Under the pieces are notes generated by a model. That model did no database searches. It was given only the letters and a program-made list of their open reading frames with translations, and had not been told where the DNA came from. Positions 1 to 9,790 of a stretch of 64,000 nt of DNA are shown piece after piece. The translations under genes and the position numbers were made by a program. The stretch lies in the NCBI GenBank assembly GCA_903923905.1, contig CAIXZH010000021.1:1-64000 (forward strand), read 5' to 3'. The DNA is from an uncultured Bacteroidia bacterium. GTDB taxonomy: Bacteria > Bacteroidota > Bacteroidia > Bacteroidales > Prolixibacteraceae. Within the stretch, counting starts at the first letter, position 1. The number at the start of each line of letters is the position of its first letter.

Positions 1-3000
1 AGTTCAGCTGGTGGCTCAGATCAGCGGTTCCACCAACGTTACCTGCTTTGGTGCTTCCGACGGAACAGCTTCGACGGATGTCACCGGCGGAACAACCCCA
101 TATACATACCTATGGGATGATCCGTCAGCACAGACAACTTCCAGGGCAACAGGTCTTGCTCCGGGTACTTATCATGTAACGGTAACTGATGCCAAAGGGT
201 GCAGCCAAACGATCGGCATAACTATTACTCAGCCTGTCGTTCTTTCAGCAACTGCGTCAGTTATCGATGTTCTTTGTAAGGGTGCAGCAACTGGCAGTTC
301 AACAGTAACTCCAAGTAATGGAACCGCTCCTTACACTTATCTTTGGAGTAACGGAGCTACAGATCAATCGGCAACAGGTTTGACAGCAGGCACTTATTCT
401 GTCATGGTTACCGATAAAAACGGTTGTACATTTACAGTTAGTTCCATTTTAATTTCTGAACCAGTTTCAGCACTGACGGCAACAATCACCTCATCGACCA
501 ACCCAAGTTGTGAAGGTTCAACTACCGGAAGTGCAACTGTAACTGCGAGTGGTGGAACAGGTACTTATACCTATTTGTGGAGTAATGGCCAGACTACAGC
601 AACAGCAACCGGTTTATTTGCAGGAAGTTACTCTGTAGCTGTTACTGATGCAAATGGTTGCACAAAGCAAACATCAGTTCTACTGGCTGACCCAACAGGT
701 GTATCAGCGTCTATTACTGCTAGTACTAATGTAACGTGCAACGGAGGTACCAACGGAACTGCAACAGTAACAGCCACAGGTGGTGCAGGTACGTATACCT
801 ATTCCTGGAACACCTCTCCTGTAAAAACCACTGCTTCCGTTACAGGACTTGCAGCTGGTCAATATACAGTGACAGTCACCGGAACAGGTGGATGTATTGC
901 CCAGGCAGTGGTAACCATTTCCCAACCTGATGTGTTGGTGGCTGATATCACAAGCAGCTCAAACATTAATTGCAGGGGTGGTTCAAACGGTTCGGCTACT
1001 GTTAATGTCACCGGCGGAACAACTCCTTATACATACTTATGGCCAATGAGTGCAGGCAGCCAGACAACAGCTACTGCAATAAATCTGGCAGCAGGGACTT
1101 ATGTGGTAACCGTGACTGATAAGAACGGATGCCAGAAGACTGCCAGTGTAACCATCACCCAACCTGCCATTGCCCTCTCTGCGTCTATCACAGCAAGTAC
1201 CAATGTACTTTGCTATGGTACTGCAACAGGGAGTGCAACAGTAACAGCAATTAATGGAACGGCTCCATATACCTACCTTTGGAGTAATGGAGCCACAGAT
1301 CAAACTGCAACGGATTTGTTGGCAGGCATCTATTCAGTTACAGTCACCGATAAAAACGGATGTACCGTGACCCTTACAAATGCTGTTACAATTACACAGC
1401 CTGCCGGAACAATAACAGTAAATGCCGGTCCAGATCAGACGATTTGTTCAACCACTGCAACAATCTCTCTGACAGGGACAAGTGCAACCAATGCACTCAG
1501 TTATCAGTGGACAACTTCAGGAACAGGGACATTTACCAATCCAACTTCACTGTCTACTGCAACCTATACACCTAGTGCTGCAGATATTGCCACTGGTCAG
1601 GTACAATTGACCTTGACTGCAAAAGGGAATGGGACATGTGCTGTGATTAGCGATTTCATGGTACTGAATATCTGGATGCCTCCAACAGCAAATGCCGGGC
1701 CTGCAACTGCGGCCATATGTGAAGGAAGTACTTTCGTACTGACAGGTGCAACCGCAACGAATTACAGTTCATTAACATGGACCTCAAACGCAGGGGGAAC
1801 TTTTAATAATCCAAATGCGTTGAATCCAACCTTTACACCAGCAGCTGGTTTTTCAGGAGTTGTCAGGCTTACCTTAACAGCAACTATATTAGGAGGTTCA
1901 TGCTCCAATGCAACCAATTATATAGATCTAACGGTCAACGCTTCTCCTAAATTAACCGTCAGTTCTATTGTAAATTCAACCTGTAACAATTCAGCAGGTT
2001 CAGTCACCCTGACCGGTAGCGTAGCTGGAACAGTTACGCTGGATGGAGTATCAAAATCTTCGCCAGCCACCTTTACCGGACTTGCAGCAGGATATTTTAC
2101 CGCCACCTTTACTGCTGCCGGTGCCACAGCATGTACTGCAACTGCAAGTTTCCAAATCACCAATTCAAATAGTAATCTGGCAGGTACGGTAACAACCACA
2201 AATGCCTCATGCAATTCAGCTTCAGGATCAGTCACGGTAAATGCGACCGGGGGTACAATATCCGGTGGCAGTGTTACAGCAACCGACGGATACTGGTACA
2301 GTCTTGATGGAAAAGCTTCACAAGCTGGCAATTCATTTACAGGCTTATCTGCAGGAAATCATACAGTTAAAATAATTGATGATAATGCTTGTACTTATTC
2401 CATAGATTTCTTTATCGATCAGCCAACCCTTCTGATCCTTGAACTGTCCGGTACAACTAATGTAATGTGTTATGGTTCCTCAACCGGCAGCGCGATTGTC
2501 AATGCTGCAGGAGGCACAACCCCCTACATTTATTCTGTAATATCCGGACCAAATGCACCTGCTGTAGCCGGAAATATGATCACGGGGATGATTGCCGGAA
2601 CGTATAGTGTTCAGGTCAAGGACGCAAACAATTGCACAGCTTCATTAGCCGTAGTGATCACACAGCCAGTCAGCAATCTGAATATTACAACCATTCCGGC
2701 TGTTCTGACTAATCCATCCTGCTATGGTACAGCCACAGGAAGTATTCATACCACTATTTCAGGTGGGACTCCTCCATATTCTTATATTTGGAGTAATGGA
2801 ACAAGTTCCCCCGATCCGACAGGATTGTTGGCAGGAAAATATACAGTAACGGTTATCGATGGCAACAACTGTTCAATCAGTGGTGGTCCTTATGTTTTAT
2901 CTAATCCAACCATTGTTACCTTAACTGCCAGTTCTATCGTAAGCACTACGTGCGGATCTTCAACCGGATCTGTCGTTTTGACCAGCAGTGATGGAAGCAG

Positions 3001-5608
3001 TGTGACATTAAACGGAATTACGAAAGCTTCAGGATCCACTTTCACCGGATTATCTTCAGGTTCCTTTACTGCAGCATCAAATGGAATATGTATGGCAACT
3101 ACAACCTTCCATATAAACAATTCATCGAGTACATTAGCTGTCGCAATTACCAGCACAACTTATCCTTTATGCCATAACGGGACTGGTTCGGTGGTTGTAA
3201 CCGGAACCGGAGGTATCGGAGCACTCTCCTATTCGCTGGACGGGGCTACTCCGCAGTCAACTGGTTCGTTCTTTGGTATTTCGGTTGGCAACCATATGGT
3301 GACGGTTTCAGATGCAAATAACTGTACCTACCCAGTTAGTTTCGACATTACTAATCCACCATCACTGACTCTGGCCCTGACCAGCCAAACCAATGTTTCC
3401 TGTTACGGAAGTGCAACAGGGAGTGCCATTGTGAATGCTGCCGGAGGTACTACAGGGTATAACTATTCTGTGGTATCCGGGCCAAATATCCCAACAATTA
3501 CAGGAAATGTTATTACGGGAATGATTGCAGGAATCTATAATATTCAGGCTGAAGATGCAAATCATTGCAGTGCTCCGTTGCAGATAGTTATCACGCAGCC
3601 ATCCGCCAGCTTGAATATTGCAACCATACCTGCTTTCTTAGCTAATCCTTCATGCTATGGAACAGCAACAGGAAGTATCAATACAACCGTTTCAGGTGGA
3701 ACGCCTCCGTATAGCTATGCCTGGAGTAACGGGACAAATAGTGCGGATCCGGGCGGACTGATTGCAGGAACCTACACCGTCACTGTTACTGATACCAAAG
3801 GTTGTACAATTACAGGTGGACCGTATGTACTGACAAGTCCTGCACAGGTTACTTTAGCCGTCAGTTCTGTTGTAAATACTACTTGCGGATCTCTGACAGG
3901 ATCAGCTGTGTTAACCAGCAGCGATGGAAGTACTGTGACTCTAAACGGAGTTACAAAACCATCCGGTTCCCTTTTCACTGGATTAATCGCAGGAACTTAC
4001 AGTCCAATAACAAATGGAGTATGTCCGGCTACAACGACCTTCAGCGTAAATAATTCAACAAGTACGCTGTCCGCTGCAATTTCAAGCGTAACTCCGCCGG
4101 CATGCTATAACGGAACCGGGGCTGTGGTTATAACAGGGAAGGGGGGCACAGGTTCTCTTGCCTATTCATTGGATGGAGCCACTGCACAACCCACCGGAAC
4201 ATTCCTAAATATTCCGGTTGGAAATCATATCATTATCGTGTCCGATGCAAATAATTGTACTTACCCGGTCAGTTTCTATATCAATAATCCTGCGCCACTT
4301 ACTTTAAGTCTGACAAGTGAATCGGGCAGTCTCTGTTCCGGATTATCAACAGGTACAATAACCATAACAGCCCCTTTGGGAGCAGGGATCACTTATAGTA
4401 TTGACGGGATTACCTATACCAATACATCAGGTATATTCACCCTGGTTCCTGCCGGAACCTATTATGTCACAGCCAAGAGTCAGGGCGGCTGTATTTCTCC
4501 GGGATCCAGTGTAACAATTAATGCCAATCCTCCAATTCTCGCTTTAACCAGTGCAGGGGTAACTTCAGCCATTCAATGCAATGGAGAAACAGCAACAGTT
4601 ACACTGACTTCAAATGGTGGAACAGCTCCGATTTCATATACCTTTAATGGGGTAACCAATAATAGTGGAGTCTTTTCCGGAGTCCTTGCAGGGAAATCGC
4701 TGGCCTATAGCATCACTGATGGTAATCAGTGCGGACCTGTAACTGGAACACTTGATGTCCTTGAACCTGAGATAATTGTCCCGGTAGCAGCCATCACCAA
4801 TGTAACCTGTAAAGGTGCTGCAAACGGTTTCGTTAATCTTACGGTTAAAGGAGGTGTTGCACCATTTACCTTTGCCTGGACTGGTCCTGGAGCATTTACA
4901 GCTACGACTCAAAACCTCGCAGCTCTTTCAGGCGGAACCTATAATCTGACAGTAACAGATGCCCACGGCTGTTTGAAAACAACTTCAGTTATTGTAAAAG
5001 AGTCTGATACACCATTGAGTGCCTCGGCAACTTCAACACCGGAAATACAAACAACGAGTATGGACGGAACCGGAATCCTTAATGACGCAGGGGGAACAAT
5101 TACACCTGCTGTCATTGGCGGAACATCGCCATTTACCTATTCCTGGACCGGTCCAAACTCCTATATTTCAAGTTCGGAATTTCCGACAGATCTGGTGGGT
5201 GGCACTTACAACGGCATGATCACAGATGCAAACGGCTGTACAACTACCACATCTGCCATTATTACGGTGCAGATTGTATTGGCAGAAGATGTAAATTGCC
5301 CAATTGTCGTACCAAATTCCTTTTCACCAAATGGCGACGGTATTCACGACTACTTCAAAATTGCCTGTTTATATAATTATGCCAATCCTATCATTGAGAT
5401 TTACAATCGTTGGGGTAACCTGGTATACAAGAAAGATCATTATGGGGATACTGACTTCTGGGGCAGCGAAGCTGCGGCCTGGTGGAATGGACGTTCCGAA
5501 AATAATCTGACAATTGGCGATCAGGTCATGCCTGTGGGAACCTATTATTATATACTCAAATTAACGAATAGCAAAGTATTGACAGGATTTCTGTTCTTAA
5601 ACAAATAA
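1..5608 (+). CDS. SprB-repeat giant adhesin with T9SS type-B C-terminal domain, 5' truncated
   Basis: The reading frame is open to the first base of the window, so the GTG at 11 is internal and the N-terminus, including any signal peptide, is missing. The visible ~1,865 residues are about 20 SprB-like modules of 70-85 residues, each with an NVxCxGxxxG start, a GGTxPYxYxWSNG core, an AGTYxVTVTDxNGC strand and a closing ITQP. Residues ~465-643 are a different, Ig/PKD-like stretch (NAGPDQTIC). Residues ~1762-1865 are the gliding-motility-associated CHU_C domain (VPNSFSPNGDGIHDYF, IYNRWGNLVYK, VGTYYYILKL). In this family that end is the type-B signal for export through the type IX secretion system to the cell surface. 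It probably acts as a filamentous adhesin. The neighbouring PorP/SprF gene fits the known SprB-SprF pairing. A 933-bp block is tandemly duplicated inside it. Confidence in the class is high; the ligand is unknown. Confidence 0.95.
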   Translation, partial: VQLVAQISGSTNVTCFGASDGTASTDVTGGTTPYTYLWDDPSAQTTSRATGLAPGTYHVTVTDAKGCSQTIGITITQPVVLSATASVIDVLCKGAATGSSTVTPSNGTAPYTYLWSNGATDQSATGLTAGTYSVMVTDKNGCTFTVSSILISEPVSALTATITSSTNPSCEGSTTGSATVTASGGTGTYTYLWSNGQTTATATGLFAGSYSVAVTDANGCTKQTSVLLADPTGVSASITASTNVTCNGGTNGTATVTATGGAGTYTYSWNTSPVKTTASVTGLAAGQYTVTVTGTGGCIAQAVVTISQPDVLVADITSSSNINCRGGSNGSATVNVTGGTTPYTYLWPMSAGSQTTATAINLAAGTYVVTVTDKNGCQKTASVTITQPAIALSASITASTNVLCYGTATGSATVTAINGTAPYTYLWSNGATDQTATDLLAGIYSVTVTDKNGCTVTLTNAVTITQPAGTITVNAGPDQTICSTTATISLTGTSATNALSYQWTTSGTGTFTNPTSLSTATYTPSAADIATGQVQLTLTAKGNGTCAVISDFMVLNIWMPPTANAGPATAAICEGSTFVLTGATATNYSSLTWTSNAGGTFNNPNALNPTFTPAAGFSGVVRLTLTATILGGSCSNATNYIDLTVNASPKLTVSSIVNSTCNNSAGSVTLTGSVAGTVTLDGVSKSSPATFTGLAAGYFTATFTAAGATACTATASFQITNSNSNLAGTVTTTNASCNSASGSVTVNATGGTISGGSVTATDGYWYSLDGKASQAGNSFTGLSAGNHTVKIIDDNACTYSIDFFIDQPTLLILELSGTTNVMCYGSSTGSAIVNAAGGTTPYIYSVISGPNAPAVAGNMITGMIAGTYSVQVKDANNCTASLAVVITQPVSNLNITTIPAVLTNPSCYGTATGSIHTTISGGTPPYSYIWSNGTSSPDPTGLLAGKYTVTVIDGNNCSISGGPYVLSNPTIVTLTASSIVSTTCGSSTGSVVLTSSDGSSVTLNGITKASGSTFTGLSSGSFTAASNGICMATTTFHINNSSSTLAVAITSTTYPLCHNGTGSVVVTGTGGIGALSYSLDGATPQSTGSFFGISVGNHMVTVSDANNCTYPVSFDITNPPSLTLALTSQTNVSCYGSATGSAIVNAAGGTTGYNYSVVSGPNIPTITGNVITGMIAGIYNIQAEDANHCSAPLQIVITQPSASLNIATIPAFLANPSCYGTATGSINTTVSGGTPPYSYAWSNGTNSADPGGLIAGTYTVTVTDTKGCTITGGPYVLTSPAQVTLAVSSVVNTTCGSLTGSAVLTSSDGSTVTLNGVTKPSGSLFTGLIAGTYSPITNGVCPATTTFSVNNSTSTLSAAISSVTPPACYNGTGAVVITGKGGTGSLAYSLDGATAQPTGTFLNIPVGNHIIIVSDANNCTYPVSFYINNPAPLTLSLTSESGSLCSGLSTGTITITAPLGAGITYSIDGITYTNTSGIFTLVPAGTYYVTAKSQGGCISPGSSVTINANPPILALTSAGVTSAIQCNGETATVTLTSNGGTAPISYTFNGVTNNSGVFSGVLAGKSLAYSITDGNQCGPVTGTLDVLEPEIIVPVAAITNVTCKGAANGFVNLTVKGGVAPFTFAWTGPGAFTATTQNLAALSGGTYNLTVTDAHGCLKTTSVIVKESDTPLSASATSTPEIQTTSMDGTGILNDAGGTITPAVIGGTSPFTYSWTGPNSYISSSEFPTDLVGGTYNGMITDANGCTTTTSAIITVQIVLAEDVNCPIVVPNSFSPNGDGIHDYFKIACLYNYANPIIEIYNRWGNLVYKKDHYGDTDFWGSEAAAWWNGRSENNLTIGDQVMPVGTYYYILKLTNSKVLTGFLFLNK
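2423..4288 (+). repeat. Two tandem 933-bp blocks inside the adhesin gene
   Basis: A four-module block (311 codons) at about 2423-3355 is repeated at about 3356-4288. Matching landmarks, in order, are GSAIVNAAGGTT, ANPSCYGTATGS, TTCGSxTGSxVLTSSDGS and NNCTYPVSF, each offset by about 933 nt. The copies are clearly homologous but diverged, so this is an old in-frame duplication rather than an assembly artefact. Confidence 0.85.
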
Positions 5609-5617
5609 CTATTTAAC

Positions 5618-5641
5618 AGCGGGCCGTCAATGCGGCCCGCT
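5618..5641 (+). terminator. GC-rich hairpin between adhesin and porP/sprF genes
   Basis: A perfect 9-bp stem (AGCGGGCCG / CGGCCCGCT) with a 6-nt loop begins 9 nt after the adhesin stop. It has no strong T-run after it, so it may only attenuate transcription or protect the 3' end of the very long upstream message, leaving the porP-like gene partly co-transcribed. Confidence 0.5.
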
Positions 5642-5680
5642 TAAAGTGAACAATAACAAAAAGAAACAGATCAGAGCACT

Positions 5681-6613
5681 ATGAGAATAATAAAAAAAAT
5701 AACATTGGCAATGCTGATGATAATGGGGGCACTCTTTTCAAAAGGACAGCAAGATCCTATGTACACTCAATATATCTTTAATCTGCAAACTATCAACCCG
5801 GCCTATGCGGGTTCCTGGCAAGATATTGGTGTTACTGCATTATCAAGAGATCAATGGCTTGGTATTCAAGGACATCCAACTACTCAGACTTTTTCTTTTC
5901 AGACCCCTTTACGTTCTGAAAATGTTGGAATTGGTCTTAATATAGTCAATGACAACGTGGGACTCGAAAAAACAATCAGTGTTAATTTCGATTATTCCTA
6001 TCAGATCCTCTTATCAGAACTAACTACGCTGCGATTTGGAATTAAAGGCGGATTTTTGAATTACAGCAACAACCTGCTTGCCTATAATCAGGGGGATAAT
6101 CAATCTGACCAGTCGTACCAGGTAAATATTCAAAATAAATTTATGCCCAACTTTGGATTTGGACTCTACCTCTCCTCCAGAAAATATTATTTAAGCCTTT
6201 CATTACCGGAGATTGTCCAGGGCAGCTATCTGCAGGGACAGGCCAGTTCAGCAAGTACTTCAACACAAGTCCGCCATCTGTTTTTTGCGGGGGGAATGGT
6301 CTTTGAACTATCTGACAATGTTAAATTCAAGCCAAACTTTATGACACAGGCTGTTGCAGGAGCTCCATTTCTGTATGATTTATCGGCAAATTTTTTAATC
6401 GCAGAAAAATTCTGGATTGGAGGGATGTACCGGTCAGGAGACGCTGTTTCAGTTATTGCCCAATGGATTATTAACAGGAAGCTCCGTTTCGGTTATGCCT
6501 ATGATTTCACAACGACCGACCTTCAGAAGTTTTCAAATGGTGTCCACGAGGTGATGATCTCCTACGAATTTTCATGGGCCAAACGTAAATATGTATCACC
6601 CAGGTACTTCTAA
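5681..6613 (+). CDS. PorP/SprF family type IX secretion outer-membrane protein
   Basis: The 310-residue product has an N-terminal signal peptide (cleavage near SKGQQDP) followed by the family signature QDPMYTQYIFNLQTINPAYAGSW. The rest is a run of amphipathic strands expected of an outer-membrane beta-barrel, ending in an aromatic residue (SPRYF). PorP/SprF proteins are paired with individual T9SS type-B cargo, and Flavobacterium SprF is needed for SprB to reach the surface. Here the gene follows the SprB-like adhesin by 72 nt, so it is inferred to help secrete or anchor that adhesin. It is too short and too incomplete a set to be a T9SS core locus. Confidence 0.92.
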   Translation: MRIIKKITLAMLMIMGALFSKGQQDPMYTQYIFNLQTINPAYAGSWQDIGVTALSRDQWLGIQGHPTTQTFSFQTPLRSENVGIGLNIVNDNVGLEKTISVNFDYSYQILLSELTTLRFGIKGGFLNYSNNLLAYNQGDNQSDQSYQVNIQNKFMPNFGFGLYLSSRKYYLSLSLPEIVQGSYLQGQASSASTSTQVRHLFFAGGMVFELSDNVKFKPNFMTQAVAGAPFLYDLSANFLIAEKFWIGGMYRSGDAVSVIAQWIINRKLRFGYAYDFTTTDLQKFSNGVHEVMISYEFSWAKRKYVSPRYF

Positions 6614-6672
6614 TGTGCTCTGGATTCAAAATAAGTCAACTATATTCAACTTAAGGTTTAAAATATACCATA

Positions 6673-8892
6673 ATGAAATCACCAACTTTAAAACATAACT
6701 TTTTTTTGTTGATCCTGATAATCTACTCCTCGGTGGCATTTCCGCAAAATAAGGACAATCGGTTATTCAACGATTCGACACTGAAAATTTCAGAAATCGG
6801 AATAAATTCGATACACAGTGATTTCGGTCCATTTGTTATTCAGGATACCCTCTATTTCACAACGTTCAATGATAAACTGATAGAAAAGTCGGATTGGATC
6901 CTCAGGAACAGGGAGTTTTATGATTTGTATATGGCCCCTATTGACAAACAGGGTAATATTATTGGCAACCGTGAACCTGTTCCCGAATTTATCACCAAAT
7001 TTAATGATGGTCCGGTGACCTATTGTCCAAAAACAGGTGAACTTTTCGTCACACAAAACTATAATGATCAATCACTTAAGTCCAAACCTTTTCATACCCA
7101 GATTAACAGGCTTCGAATTATGATTGCCAAACGGGTCAATGGACAATGGAGAACTATTTCTGAATTTCCGTACAATAATCCGGCCTATTCTGTTGGACAT
7201 CCTGCGGTAACTGAAACTGGTGATACCCTCATATTTTCAAGTGACAGACCCGGAGGATTCGGAGAAACCGACCTTTACTATTCCATACGTAAAAATGGGA
7301 AATGGGGATTTCCGATCAACCTTGGTCCTAATATAAATACTTCCGGGAAAGAGGAGTTCGCCTTTCTTACCGATCACCATTTTAACGGGCAATTCCTGAT
7401 ATTCTCTTCAAAAGGGAGATTCGGAAACGGTGGATTTGATTTGTATTACACCCGGTTTCCGTCCGATTTTAGTGAAATCAGCCATTTTGATGGCCCAATC
7501 AACACAAAGTATGATGACTTTGCCATGACGATCCCTCCTGGTGCCGATTATGGATACCTTACCTCCAACCGGCCTGGCACAGGAGATGATGATATCTACA
7601 AATTCACCTTCAAAAGAAATAATAAACCACCGGTTCAGGTGATGCCAAAATGCAGAACACTCTATGTTTATGATCAGACCAGCCAGCGTCCAATTCCCGG
7701 CGTCAGGATTTTATACTGTGATCAGCAGTTTTACATCACCGATACAAAAGGGAAAGCAGATTGCCTGCCTTGCCTCGGCAGTAATTGTTCGGTGACCGCC
7801 AGTACATTTGGATATCCAGACAAGACAAAAACCTTACAGGAATGCAAAATGAACAGCCAGGGAATTGTAAGTGACACAATCTGGATGGACATTCTTGTCA
7901 ATCAAAAAATTGCCTTGAAAAATATCTATTACGACTTCGATAAATGGGATATTCTTCCTGATGCCGCCAAGGAGCTGGACCTTCTTATTGCATTGATGAA
8001 GGAAAACCCGGGCATGAAAGTCGAATTGGGTTCCCATACTGACGACCGGGGCACTGAGCCATATAATCTTAGGTTGTCACAATTGCGTGCCAAAGCCGCT
8101 GTTGATTATATCGTTTTAAAGGGGATTGATCCATCAAGAATCAGGGGTACCGGTTACGGTAAATCGCAGCTAATTCATAAAGGTGTCGGTGGAAGAAAAT
8201 GTACTCCAGAGGAAAACAGGGAAAACAGGAGAACCGAAATTTATATTCCGGGATTTTTAAGAGGTGAAGCAGTTAAACAGGAAAACGGTGATTATTCAAA
8301 TGGCAAACCCAATGCTTCAAAAGATTACAGTTCATTTAAAGAACATGGATCGATCATTGAAAATGAACATAGGATTGAAAAAATAACAACCGCTCCAAAA
8401 GTATCGGCTGTTCTACCTGCAAAAAAGAGTGTTAAAGCCATAACTCCTCCCAAGGTCCCATCGAAATCAAAAGTGGAAACTGTTCCTGAGGTAGTTAAAC
8501 CAACAAAATCAACTCCTGCTCCCAGAACTCTCAAACCGGAAAGACCCGATACCATTCAAAAAAAGGTGAAAATACCAAAAGCTTTGCCGGTTTCAAAGAA
8601 TGCAAAAGCTGAAAAAGCATCAGCCGCAACTGTTGCTCCCAAAGTGGTAAATGAAACCCAAGCTAAGGTAAGCTCAGGAGTGAAGTATTATCTTGTTTTG
8701 GGCTCATTCCAGAATGAAAAGAAGGCGTTAGCTCTTGTTCAGCGACTTAAAACAGAAGGGTATGAAGCAACAACATTGAGTGAGCCAGGAACTCTCAGGG
8801 TCGTAATTGGATACCAACATATTGATCAGGCAAAAAAGACTCTTGAAGAGTACAAAAATAAATTCAAGGGAGCCTGGATTCTGAAAAAGTAA
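6673..8892 (+). CDS. PD40 repeat, OmpA and SPOR multidomain envelope protein
   Basis: The 739-residue protein has a signal peptide (1-25, ending VAFPQ) and WD40-like PD40 propeller motifs at ~170-315 (DTLIFSSDRPGGFGETDLYY and a second FSSKGRFGNGGFDLYY). A small regulatory-like module follows at ~330-400, then an OmpA peptidoglycan-binding domain at ~412-522 (YYDFDKWDI, GSHTDDRGTEPYNLRLSQLRA). A Lys/Pro-rich linker at ~525-665 leads to a C-terminal SPOR domain at ~671-739 (YYLVLGSFQNEKKALALVQ). Both OmpA and SPOR domains bind peptidoglycan, so the protein is probably a periplasmic tether. PD40-OmpA proteins commonly sit beside PorP/SprF genes, and this one follows by 59 nt. The added SPOR tail is less usual. 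Confidence 0.9.
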   Translation: MKSPTLKHNFFLLILIIYSSVAFPQNKDNRLFNDSTLKISEIGINSIHSDFGPFVIQDTLYFTTFNDKLIEKSDWILRNREFYDLYMAPIDKQGNIIGNREPVPEFITKFNDGPVTYCPKTGELFVTQNYNDQSLKSKPFHTQINRLRIMIAKRVNGQWRTISEFPYNNPAYSVGHPAVTETGDTLIFSSDRPGGFGETDLYYSIRKNGKWGFPINLGPNINTSGKEEFAFLTDHHFNGQFLIFSSKGRFGNGGFDLYYTRFPSDFSEISHFDGPINTKYDDFAMTIPPGADYGYLTSNRPGTGDDDIYKFTFKRNNKPPVQVMPKCRTLYVYDQTSQRPIPGVRILYCDQQFYITDTKGKADCLPCLGSNCSVTASTFGYPDKTKTLQECKMNSQGIVSDTIWMDILVNQKIALKNIYYDFDKWDILPDAAKELDLLIALMKENPGMKVELGSHTDDRGTEPYNLRLSQLRAKAAVDYIVLKGIDPSRIRGTGYGKSQLIHKGVGGRKCTPEENRENRRTEIYIPGFLRGEAVKQENGDYSNGKPNASKDYSSFKEHGSIIENEHRIEKITTAPKVSAVLPAKKSVKAITPPKVPSKSKVETVPEVVKPTKSTPAPRTLKPERPDTIQKKVKIPKALPVSKNAKAEKASAATVAPKVVNETQAKVSSGVKYYLVLGSFQNEKKALALVQRLKTEGYEATTLSEPGTLRVVIGYQHIDQAKKTLEEYKNKFKGAWILKK

Positions 8893-8915
8893 GGTTTAAT
8901 ATGCATTACGAAAAA

Positions 8916-8946
8916 GAGGGTGTCCAAAAAGGCACCCTCTTTTTTT
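8916..8946 (+). terminator. Rho-independent terminator after the OmpA-SPOR gene
   Basis: The stem GAGGGTG / CACCCTC with a short A-rich loop is followed by seven T residues. It closes the plus-strand surface-protein cluster before the convergent rnc gene. Confidence 0.85.
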
Positions 8947-9046
8947 CATACAAAATCAATATATACTAATATTTATGATTCCGATCTTCAAAATTAAACG
9001 TTGATAGAACCCTAAAACTTGTTTGCCGGTGAAATTAACTTATTGA

Positions 9047-9787
9047 TCAGTGAAAATCACTGATTTCAAGGAAGGCAAGTGCTTTGCAGGCAGAACTTTG
9101 CTGAGCCTCCTTTTTGGAATATCCTTCTCCTGTCCCTACAACCAGGCCATCAATTCTGATCACCGAAATAAAAGGGAGATGGAGATGACCGGTTTCACTG
9201 TTTTCATGGGTATCGAACTCAACATCTCGTTTGTTCTTTTGTCCCCATTCGATCAGCTGGCTCTTATAATTGTTGTCGCTACGCTCCAGTTGCTCAATAT
9301 CCACATGCACAGACAAGACCTTTTTAATCAGGAAATGTTTGGCTCCCTGATAGCCGATATCGAGGTAAATTGCACCAATAAAAGCTTCGAAAACGTCTCC
9401 GTAAATGTGACTCGAATCATTTACAGAATTGGTATTGGAATTTACAAAACGGTTGAGCCCCAGTTTAAAGGTAAGTTGTGTCAGAAAACTCCGGTTCACA
9501 ATTCGTGAACGCATTTGGGTAAGGAACCCTTCGTCTCTTCGTGGAAAGCGATTATAAAGATAATCAGCGACTATCGCTCCGAGAACTGCATCTCCGAGGT
9601 ATTCAAGCCGTTCATTATTGACCGGCTGCCCCATCAGGTCGGTCGAGGATGCCGATCTGTGTATAAATGCAAGATCATAAAGCCTCAACTTAATGGGACT
9701 AAACCCGGTTGTAGCTTTCAGGAAAGTATAAAACTCTTTTCTTGGAGAAGAAAAGAGTTTTATTCGATACCTTAAATCTCTTAACAC
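9047..9787 (-). CDS. rnc: Ribonuclease III
   Basis: This 246-residue double-strand-specific endoribonuclease would process rRNA precursors and structured RNAs. The catalytic signature NERLEYLGDAVL spans residues 58-69, with metal ligands E62 and D66, and the second pair is D131 and E134 in GDVFEAFIGA. The C-terminal dsRNA-binding domain covers ~172-243 (KSQLIEWGQ, GEGYSKKEAQQSSACKALAFL). Length is normal. The start is GTG, 3 nt after the fabF stop, which implies co-transcription and probably translational coupling. The acpP-fabF-rnc order is a common bacterial arrangement. Confidence 0.96.
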   Translation of the reverse strand: MLRDLRYRIKLFSSPRKEFYTFLKATTGFSPIKLRLYDLAFIHRSASSTDLMGQPVNNERLEYLGDAVLGAIVADYLYNRFPRRDEGFLTQMRSRIVNRSFLTQLTFKLGLNRFVNSNTNSVNDSSHIYGDVFEAFIGAIYLDIGYQGAKHFLIKKVLSVHVDIEQLERSDNNYKSQLIEWGQKNKRDVEFDTHENSETGHLHLPFISVIRIDGLVVGTGEGYSKKEAQQSSACKALAFLEISDFH

Positions 9788-9790
9788 TTT

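Noticed and set aside
11-13. GTG at 11 as true adhesin start
   Set aside because: The frame continues upstream to base 2 with repeat-type residues (VQL before VAQI), so the gene begins outside the window.
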